From the NCBI GenBank assembly GCA_946478895.1, contig CAMLDY010000006.1, forward strand, positions 1 through 59,372: a DNA stretch of 59,372 nt, written 5' to 3'. The DNA comes from an uncultured Gemmatimonadota bacterium (lineage in GTDB: Bacteria > Gemmatimonadota > Gemmatimonadetes > Gemmatimonadales > Gemmatimonadaceae). The notes under the pieces were generated by a model. That model had not been told where the DNA came from. It worked only from the letters and a program-made list of their open reading frames with translations, and searched no databases. Of this stretch, positions 53,158-59,372 are shown piece by piece. Every line of letters begins with the position of its first letter. The stretch's first letter is position 1. The position numbers and the translations under genes are program-made.

Positions 53158-54984
53158 CTACTCCACCGTTACCGACTTGGCGAGATTCCGCGGCTGATCG
53201 ACGTTCGCGCCTCGCTTGACGGCGATGTAGTACGCCAGGAGCTGCAGCGGAACCGATGCCAGCACCGGCGTCAGCAGATCCTTTGTTTCGGGAATCCGGA
53301 ACTCGTAGTCCAGCTTGCCCTCGAGCGCATCCTCGTCGCGCGTGGTGATGGCGATGACCCGCCCGCCGCGGGCTTTTACTTCCTGGACATTGGAGACGAC
53401 CTTGTCGAACACCGAGTCGTGTGGCGTGATGAACACCACCGGCATCTTCTCGTCGATGAGCGCGATCGGGCCGTGCTTCATCTCCGCCGCCGGATACCCC
53501 TCGGCGTGGATGTAGCTGATTTCCTTGAGCTTGAGCGCGCCCTCGAGCGCAGTCGGGAAGCTGTAGCCGCGCCCGAGGTACAGGAAATTCTGGGCGTTCT
53601 TGAAGTCCTCGGCGATCTTCTCGATCTCCGAAGCGCGATCCAGAACATTCTGAATCTTCGCCGGCAGCGCCTGCATCTCCTCGATGATCGCCTTGCCGTC
53701 GACCATCGACAGGTTGCGGAGGCGCGCCAGCTTGAGCGTGAACAGCAGCAGCGCGATGACCTGGCTGGTGAACGCCTTGGTCGATGCAACGCCGATCTCA
53801 GGCCCGGCGTGGACGTAGATGCCGCCATCGCTCTCGCGCGCGATGGTCGATCCGACGACGTTCACGATGCCGTAGGTCCGCGCGCCGCGGGCCTTCGCTT
53901 CGCGCATCGCGGCAAGCGTATCCGCCGTCTCCCCCGACTGTGAAATGACGATGCAGAGAGTTTTGTCGGTGACGATCGGGTTGCGATAGCGGAGCTCGGA
54001 TGCGTACTCCACCTCGACGGGAATGCGGGCGAGGTTCTCCAGCATGTGCTCACCGATCAGCGCCGAGTGCCAGCTCGTGCCGCACGCCGTGATGAGAATG
54101 TTGTCGAAGCGGAGGAGCTCTTCGTCGGTCATGTTGAGACCGCCGAGCTTGGAGGTTCCCTGCTCCGGCAGCAAGCGACCGCGCATGCAGTTCTCGACGG
54201 TGGCGGGCTGCTCGAAGATCTCCTTGAGCATGAAGTGGTCGAAGCCGCCCCGCTCGATCTGGTCGAGATCCCAATCGATCTTGCTGACGCGCCGCTCTAG
54301 CTGCTGCGCGCGCTGGTTGAGAATGGTGTAGCCGTCGCGCGTGAGAACCGCGACATCACCGTCGTCGAGATAAACGACCTCGCGGGTGTGGGCGAGGATG
54401 GCTGAGACGTCGCTGGCGACGTAGTACTCGCCCTCGCCGAGCCCAATCAGGAGCGGGCTGCCCTTGCGCGCGGCGACGATCTTGTTGCGGTCCTGGCTGG
54501 AAACGACGGCGATGCCGTAGGTGCCTTCGATCTGCCAGAGGGCTTCGATGACCGCGTCCTCGAGATTCCCGTCGAAGGCTTCCTCGACGAGGTGCGCGAT
54601 TACTTCGGTGTCAGTGTCGGATGCGAACTCGTGGCCGCGGGCCTCGAGACCCTGCTTCAGGGTGCCGGAGTTCTCGATAATGCCGTTGTGGACTACCGCG
54701 ATCTCGCCCTTGCAGTCCACGTGGGGGTGGGCATTGCACTCGTTGGGCACGCCATGCGTCGCCCACCGCGTATGCCCGATTCCGGTGTCGCCATCGACGG
54801 GACTGGCGGCGAGCGCGCGCTCCAGCTGGGAGATCTTACCGGCGGCTTTTCGGGTCTCGACCCCGTGCCCGTTCATGACGGCGACGCCGGCGGAGTCGTA
54901 CCCGCGATACTCCATGCGTTTGAGGCCTTCCAGCAACAGAGGTGTTGCGCCCCGCGTTCCGATATAACCGATGATTCCACACAT
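53158..54984 (-). CDS. glmS: Glutamine--fructose-6-phosphate aminotransferase
   Basis: A 608-aa enzyme that makes glucosamine-6-phosphate for peptidoglycan and LPS. CGIIGYIGTRGATPLLLEGL carries the N-terminal catalytic cysteine; the glutaminase part has RMEYRGYDSAGVAV and GHTRWATHG. The two SIS domains have ISQSGETADTLAAMREAK and the end has NLAKSVTVE. No glmS ribozyme is seen in the 24-base gap after glmM. It lies directly behind glmM and before dtd, all on the minus strand. Confidence 0.97.
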   Translation of the reverse strand: MCGIIGYIGTRGATPLLLEGLKRMEYRGYDSAGVAVMNGHGVETRKAAGKISQLERALAASPVDGDTGIGHTRWATHGVPNECNAHPHVDCKGEIAVVHNGIIENSGTLKQGLEARGHEFASDTDTEVIAHLVEEAFDGNLEDAVIEALWQIEGTYGIAVVSSQDRNKIVAARKGSPLLIGLGEGEYYVASDVSAILAHTREVVYLDDGDVAVLTRDGYTILNQRAQQLERRVSKIDWDLDQIERGGFDHFMLKEIFEQPATVENCMRGRLLPEQGTSKLGGLNMTDEELLRFDNILITACGTSWHSALIGEHMLENLARIPVEVEYASELRYRNPIVTDKTLCIVISQSGETADTLAAMREAKARGARTYGIVNVVGSTIARESDGGIYVHAGPEIGVASTKAFTSQVIALLLFTLKLARLRNLSMVDGKAIIEEMQALPAKIQNVLDRASEIEKIAEDFKNAQNFLYLGRGYSFPTALEGALKLKEISYIHAEGYPAAEMKHGPIALIDEKMPVVFITPHDSVFDKVVSNVQEVKARGGRVIAITTRDEDALEGKLDYEFRIPETKDLLTPVLASVPLQLLAYYIAVKRGANVDQPRNLAKSVTVE

Positions 54985-55008
54985 ATGAGATTCTCGTTGA
55001 CGGTCTGG

Positions 55009-56382
55009 CTAGCGTCCCAGGGCCTCGACGGGCTTCCGACAGTCGCGCACCAGTTTTTCCGCGGCGTCCGCGGTGGGAGCTTCGGCTATTACTCGCACGA
55101 TTGGTTCCGTTCCGGAAGGCCGGACGTGTACCCAGCGGTCGGGCCAGGTCAACCGCAGCCCGTCCTGGGTATCCACCTCGGCGTCGGCAAAAGCGCGCTT
55201 CAGGGCTTCGTACACCGCGTCGAGGGGCGCGTTCGGTCGATCGAGCTTGTCCTTGACGATGATGTAGCGCGGGTAGGCGGCGGCGATCTTCGAGAGCGGC
55301 TTGTCTTCCTCGAGCAGGAGCTGAAGCATGATGGCAGCCCCGACCGGCGCGTCGCGGCCAAGGTGGAGCTCCGACAGGATCACCCCACCGTTGCCCTCGC
55401 CACCAATCGGCGAATGCTCGGTGCGCATCCGGGTGGCCACGTTGACTTCTCCCACCGGTGCGCGGATGACACGCGTTCCCGCTTCCGCCGCAACATCGTC
55501 GACGATCCGGCTCGTCGAGAGATTGGTTACGACGACTCCCTTCCGGTGGCGCAGCACCAGCTTCGCGGCTAGCGCAAGAGTGTAGTCCTCGCCGATCGCG
55601 ATCCCCTCTTCCGAGACCAGCGCCAGTCGATCGACATCGGGATCGACGGCCATGCCGATGTCGCAGTGGGAATCCTGGACCAGCTTCTGGAGCTCGCCGA
55701 GGTTCTCGGCGACCGGCTCGGGCGGGCGTGGGAAGCGGCCGTCCGGCTCCATGTTGATTGTCGCCAGCTTGCAGCCCAGCAGCTCCAGCAGAATGGGCAT
55801 GAACGCGCCACCTGCGCCGCGCACGCAATCGAGCCCGACCCGAAAACCCTTTTTGCGAATTCCTTCGACGTCGATGAACGGCAGCGCCAGAATCTTCTCG
55901 ATGTGCTCCCGCGCTGCGTCTTTGTCAGCTGTGATCGTGCCGAGCTTGTCCCACGTCGCGCGCGCGATCTTTCCCTCGACGACCTTGCGCATCTCCGCGC
56001 CTTCAGCGCCATCGAGAAAGAGACCGGAGGGTCCGATGAACTTGAGGGCGTTCCACTCGATTGGGTTGTGGCTGGCGGTAATCGCCAGTCCGCCGGCGGC
56101 GTGATGGTATTCGACGGCGAGCTGCACGGTAGGAGTCGGCACCATTCCGACATCGATCACGTCGCAGCCAACCGACTGCAGCGCGGCGTGGACCACCGGC
56201 TGGAACATCGGCCCTGATACGCGGCTGTCCCGGCCCACAACGATGCTTGCTTTTCCGCCGGCCCGATCGAGCGCCCAGGCGCCGAAGCCCGACGCGAACT
56301 TAGCAATGACCTCGGGCGTCAGAGCTTCTCCGACCCGACCGCGTACGCCCGACACGCTGACCATCAAGCCTTCGTAAGCCAT
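55009..56382 (-). CDS. glmM: Phosphoglucosamine mutase
   Basis: A 457-aa enzyme that converts glucosamine-6-phosphate to the 1-phosphate. The phosphoserine loop is ITASHNPIEWN, the metal loop AVDPDVDRLAL, the sugar loop GGEGNGGVIL, and the phosphate site VRPSGTEPIVRV. The next gene downstream is glmS, so two consecutive steps of UDP-GlcNAc supply are together. ATG 56382 has GAGGGG about 11 bases upstream; the frame is open to 56517 but the added residues are not family-like. Confidence 0.95.
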   Translation of the reverse strand: MAYEGLMVSVSGVRGRVGEALTPEVIAKFASGFGAWALDRAGGKASIVVGRDSRVSGPMFQPVVHAALQSVGCDVIDVGMVPTPTVQLAVEYHHAAGGLAITASHNPIEWNALKFIGPSGLFLDGAEGAEMRKVVEGKIARATWDKLGTITADKDAAREHIEKILALPFIDVEGIRKKGFRVGLDCVRGAGGAFMPILLELLGCKLATINMEPDGRFPRPPEPVAENLGELQKLVQDSHCDIGMAVDPDVDRLALVSEEGIAIGEDYTLALAAKLVLRHRKGVVVTNLSTSRIVDDVAAEAGTRVIRAPVGEVNVATRMRTEHSPIGGEGNGGVILSELHLGRDAPVGAAIMLQLLLEEDKPLSKIAAAYPRYIIVKDKLDRPNAPLDAVYEALKRAFADAEVDTQDGLRLTWPDRWVHVRPSGTEPIVRVIAEAPTADAAEKLVRDCRKPVEALGR

Positions 56383-56548
56383 TCGTGACTCGCCCCTCGT
56401 TTGGCATTGAGACTGCGAATAGCCCGTAAATTTAGTCGTGTGCCGCGAACGGGTGGTCGCGTATTCCGGATTCGACCGACAGATAACGCCAGCCCGATTG
56501 GTTAGACTTCTGACCACTTAACCCTTCCTCCCTTGGTGTGAAAGGCGA

Positions 56549-57712
56549 ATGACCCGCATCTATGACGAAGACCTGAACGCATCCTTCGGCACCCGCGCGA
56601 TCCACGCCGGGCAGCGCCCCGATCTGCTGTCGGGCGCGATCATGACGCCGATTTATACGACCTCGACCTACGTGCAGGAGGGTCTGGGCAAGAACAAGGG
56701 CTACGAGTACGCGCGTGGAAAAAATCCGACTCGCGAAGCGCTGGAGCGGAACGTCGCCGCGCTCGAGGGTGGGATCCACGGTTTTGCTTTCAGCAGTGGC
56801 ATGGGCGCCACCGATTCGATCATGAAGCTGTTCAAGTCGGGCGATCACATCGTCGCCGGTGAAAGCAGTTACGGGGGAACGTTCCGGCTGTTCGACAAGA
56901 TTCTCCGCAACTTCGGGCTGTGCTTCACCTACGTCGACAGCCGCGATCCGCAGAACGTCGAAGATGCGTGCAACGAGCGCACTGTCGCGATCATGACCGA
57001 GACGCCGACCAATCCGATGATGCGCATCACCGACTTGAGCGCCGTCGGCGAGATCGCCAAGCGGCGGAAGGCGCTGTTCATCGTCGACAATACTTTTGCA
57101 TCGCCATTCTTCCAGCGACCGTTCGAGCACGGCGCCGACATCGTGTATCACTCGAGCACGAAATACCTGAACGGCCACAGCGACATGGTCGGGGGCATCG
57201 CGGTCGTGCGTGACGATGGCCTCGCCGAGCGAATGCAGTTCATTCTCAATTCTGCCGGCGCGGTGCCGGGGCCGTTCGATGCTTGGCTGGTGCTCCGCGG
57301 CACGAAGACCTTGCACCTGCGCATGCCGCGCCACGACGAGAACGGACGCAAGATCGCCGGCTGGCTGGCCGAGAAGCTCGGGCATGAGAACGTCATCTAT
57401 CCGGGCCTGCCATCGCACCCTCAGCACGAGCTGGCGAAGCGGCAGATGAAGGGATTCGGCGGCATGATCTCGATTCTCACCGGCAGCAAAGAGCGCGCGG
57501 CAAAAATACTCGGCAAGGTCCGCGTCTTCTCACTGGCGGAATCACTCGGCGGCGTCGAAAGTCTGATCAGCCATCCTGCATCGATGACCCACGCGTCGGT
57601 CCCTCCGGAAACACGCGCCCGACTCGGCCTGACCGATGATCTGCTGCGGCTGTCTTGCGGAGTGGAAGACGTCGGGGACCTGATCGCGGATCTCGAGCAA
57701 GCGTTGGCATGA
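56549..57712 (+). CDS. Cystathionine gamma-synthase / gamma-lyase family PLP enzyme
   Basis: A 387-aa type-I PLP enzyme of the Cys/Met metabolism group. FGTRAIHAGQRPD leads, with YARGKNPTREALERNVAALE, AFSSGMGATDSIM, the PLP-stacking and aspartate region IVDNTFASP, and the lysine in YHSSTKYLNGHSD. SLGGVESLISHPASMTHAS is the usual C-terminal motif. Synthase, gamma-lyase and methionine gamma-lyase cannot be told apart here. It overlaps purD by ATGA. No SAM riboswitch or T-box was recognised in the 166-base divergent region. Confidence 0.92.
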   Translation: MTRIYDEDLNASFGTRAIHAGQRPDLLSGAIMTPIYTTSTYVQEGLGKNKGYEYARGKNPTREALERNVAALEGGIHGFAFSSGMGATDSIMKLFKSGDHIVAGESSYGGTFRLFDKILRNFGLCFTYVDSRDPQNVEDACNERTVAIMTETPTNPMMRITDLSAVGEIAKRRKALFIVDNTFASPFFQRPFEHGADIVYHSSTKYLNGHSDMVGGIAVVRDDGLAERMQFILNSAGAVPGPFDAWLVLRGTKTLHLRMPRHDENGRKIAGWLAEKLGHENVIYPGLPSHPQHELAKRQMKGFGGMISILTGSKERAAKILGKVRVFSLAESLGGVESLISHPASMTHASVPPETRARLGLTDDLLRLSCGVEDVGDLIADLEQALA

Positions 57713-58998
57713 AGGCACTAATCATCGGCAGCGGCGGCAGGGAGCACGCGCTCGCCTGGAAGCTCTGTCGAGATGATCCGGCCCTCGAGCTGATCGCAGC
57801 GCCGGGGAACCCGGGCATCGCGAAGCTTGCGCGCTGCGTTCCAATCGGTGTCGACAAGCTCAAGGATCTAGTGAATCTGGCCGAGGAAGAGCTCGTTGAC
57901 CTCACCATTGTCGGCCCCGAGGGCCCGCTCGAAGCGGGGATAGTCAACCTGTTTCAGACCCATGGGCTGCCGATCTTCGGACCGACGCGCGAAGCAGCGC
58001 GCATCGAAACCTCGAAGCGATTTGCGAAGGACCTGATGGTGAAAGCCGGAATCCCGACCGCACGCGCGTCACAGCACAGCGACGCGAAAGAAGCCAAGGC
58101 GGCGCTCGCAAGCTTTGGGTCTCCAGTCGTGATCAAGGCGTCGGGCCTCGCGTCGGGAAAGGGCGTCATCGTGGCCCAGAGCGCCGCCGAAGCCGAGCGC
58201 GCAATCGATGCCATGCTCAGCGACCGGATTTTCGGCGCCGCCGGGCGCGAGATTCTGATCGAGGAGTTCATGGAGGGTGAGGAGCTCTCGCTCTTTGCGA
58301 TCACCGACGGCCAGCAGGCGCTCCCGCTCATGCCGGCTCAGGATCACAAGCGGCTGCTGGAGGGTGACCGTGGGCCCAACACAGGTGGCATGGGCGCCTA
58401 TGCGCCTACGTCATTCGCTACACCGGAGCTGACGACGCGGGTGATGTCGGAGATCGTGCGGCCCACTCTGGCCGCAATGCGGGACGTGAGCTCTACCTTT
58501 AAGGGACTTCTGTACGTCGGCCTCATGGTCACGGACGAAGGTCCAAAAGTCGTCGAGTTCAACTGCCGCTTCGGCGATCCGGAAACGCAGACGTTGATGC
58601 CGTTGATGGACTCGTCGCTGCTGGAGCTGATTGCCGCGGTTGCTGGCGGCGGATCGTTGAGCCGCGCGCGCTACCCCGATTGGAAGCCGCTCTGTTCGGT
58701 TACTACTGTGATTGCGGCGGCCGGGTACCCGGACAAGCCGCGCACGGGAGACGTGATTCAATTGCCAGCGTCCGAAGAGGGCGTGGAAGTCTTCCACGCC
58801 GGCACGGCTCAGGATCCGGCGACAGGGAATCTCGTCACCGCCGGCGGGCGGGTGCTAGGAGTCACTGCCGTCGCGCCGACGCTTGTCGAAGCGGCGGAGC
58901 TGTCGCGATCGCACGCCGAGCGGGTGTCTCTCGCCGGAAAGCAGCTGCGCCGCGACATCGCCTGGCGTGAGCTGAACCGCGGTGCCCGAGTTACCTGA
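57709..58998 (+). CDS. purD: Phosphoribosylamine--glycine ligase
   Basis: A 429-aa ATP-grasp enzyme of purine synthesis (GAR synthetase). It begins KALIIGSGGREHALAWKL and has IFGPTREAARIETSKRFAKD, VIKASGLASGKGVIVAQ (ATP loop), MPAQDHKRLLEGDRGPNTGG, GLMVTDEGPKVVEFNCRFGD and GGRVLGVTAVAPT. ATG 57709 overlaps the upstream stop by four bases. Its 3' end overlaps the start of mutM by 17 bases. Confidence 0.96.
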   Translation: MKALIIGSGGREHALAWKLCRDDPALELIAAPGNPGIAKLARCVPIGVDKLKDLVNLAEEELVDLTIVGPEGPLEAGIVNLFQTHGLPIFGPTREAARIETSKRFAKDLMVKAGIPTARASQHSDAKEAKAALASFGSPVVIKASGLASGKGVIVAQSAAEAERAIDAMLSDRIFGAAGREILIEEFMEGEELSLFAITDGQQALPLMPAQDHKRLLEGDRGPNTGGMGAYAPTSFATPELTTRVMSEIVRPTLAAMRDVSSTFKGLLYVGLMVTDEGPKVVEFNCRFGDPETQTLMPLMDSSLLELIAAVAGGGSLSRARYPDWKPLCSVTTVIAAAGYPDKPRTGDVIQLPASEEGVEVFHAGTAQDPATGNLVTAGGRVLGVTAVAPTLVEAAELSRSHAERVSLAGKQLRRDIAWRELNRGARVT

Positions 58999-59372
58999 GA
59001 CCGAGACGATCGCGCGCGATCTGGACGCGGCGATCCGTGGTCGCACCATCACAAGAGTCGCGGTTCGCAAAGCAGACGTTCTCCGCGAAGTAAGCGCGCG
59101 GACGCTGGCGAGACGGCTGCGCGACGCGCGAATCGTGCGCAGCTGGCGGCGGGCGAAGCTGGTAGTGATCGACCTCGACACCGGCGAGCGTATCGTCGTG
59201 CAGCCTCGGTTCACGGGTGCGTTGCTCATCGACGACGGCACTCTCGGTGAGAAAGCGCTCGAATACTCGACTTTGCGGATGGATCTCGACGATGGTCGAG
59301 CTCTGCACTATGCCGATGTCCGCCGGCTCGGCACCTTCGCGCTCATGGATGAGCAGCGATTCGCTGAATACT
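58982..59372 (+). CDS. mutM: Formamidopyrimidine-DNA glycosylase, 5' part
   Basis: The gene runs off the window; about 130 codons are present. From GTG 58982 the product begins (M)PELPETETIARDLDAAI, with the catalytic proline and glutamate next to the initiator, and continues with SWRRAKLVVIDLDTG (the conserved lysine), QPRFTGALLI and HYADVRRLGTF. MutM removes oxidised guanine from DNA. The C-terminal zinc finger is beyond the end. The start lies 17 bases inside purD, so the two are coupled. Confidence 0.93.
   Translation, partial: MPELPETETIARDLDAAIRGRTITRVAVRKADVLREVSARTLARRLRDARIVRSWRRAKLVVIDLDTGERIVVQPRFTGALLIDDGTLGEKALEYSTLRMDLDDGRALHYADVRRLGTFALMDEQRFAEY

Noticed and set aside
54985..55008. 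glmS ribozyme
   Set aside because: The glmM-glmS gap of 24 bases is far too short.
56383..56548. SAM riboswitch or T-box before the Cys/Met PLP enzyme
   Set aside because: No matching conserved core or hairpin set was seen in this 166-base region.
1..59372. CRISPR array, prophage, integrase or IS transposase
   Set aside because: No regular repeat-spacer pattern and no such coding genes were seen; the only repeats are those listed.

Overview
The window (59,372 bp, GC-rich) reads as chromosome of a diderm bacterium. Evidence for an outer membrane is direct: a porin, two further beta-barrel proteins, an LPS-kinase-like protein next to a family-9 glycosyltransferase, and many lipoproteins. The style of the lipoproteins (cysteine followed by a D-x-x-P-T-A-P-like stretch), the TTG/GTG starts and the gene content suggest Gemmatimonadota or a near relative; this is an inference from style, not a proven placement. 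No phage, plasmid, CRISPR or transposase gene was seen.

Layout. 1-13 kb is housekeeping: an M48 peptidase tail, thiD, a purine salvage group (punA-add plus a small protein and a double CpdB/UshA phosphoesterase), a phosphate group (porin, Pit, DUF47), a rhomboid protease, a cupredoxin and dnaK. 12.9-23.4 kb is the most unusual part. It holds two copies of one gene order on the minus strand: lipoprotein(s), TPR-only protein, TPR/HD-GYP protein. Copy 1 also holds a sigma-54-type AAA+ activator and an orphan oligopeptide-binding lipoprotein, coupled by 4-base overlaps. Both copies begin with a good -24/-12 (sigma-54) promoter candidate and similar upstream repeats. Four lipoproteins in the region share the motif F-[ST]-R-Y-[IM]-L-x-S-G, and in two of them it is the C-terminus. 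This looks like a self-contained envelope or peptide sensing system that ends in c-di-GMP turnover; I know of no described equivalent.

23.6-37.7 kb: an HtrA protease, tRNA-Leu(UAG) with a small basic protein behind it, a large secreted nuclease, a DUF892 ferritin-like protein, then the protein-quality run tig-clpP-clpX-lon followed by engB, a lipoprotein and a hexapeptide acyltransferase. Two related palindromic repeat elements lie in this stretch, one between clpX and lon and one after the acyltransferase.

37.9-48.3 kb: a GspE/PilB-type ATPase fused to a Nudix domain, a TPR/glycoside-hydrolase-like exported protein facing a TPR/beta-barrel protein (a possible exopolysaccharide export pair), a di-haem cytochrome c lipoprotein and a large outer-membrane protein. 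48.3-59.4 kb: trpE tightly coupled to an LPS-type kinase, a glycosyltransferase and a Nudix hydrolase; the minus-strand group glmM, glmS, dtd (apparent CTG start), maf; then a Cys/Met-metabolism PLP enzyme, purD and the 5' part of mutM.
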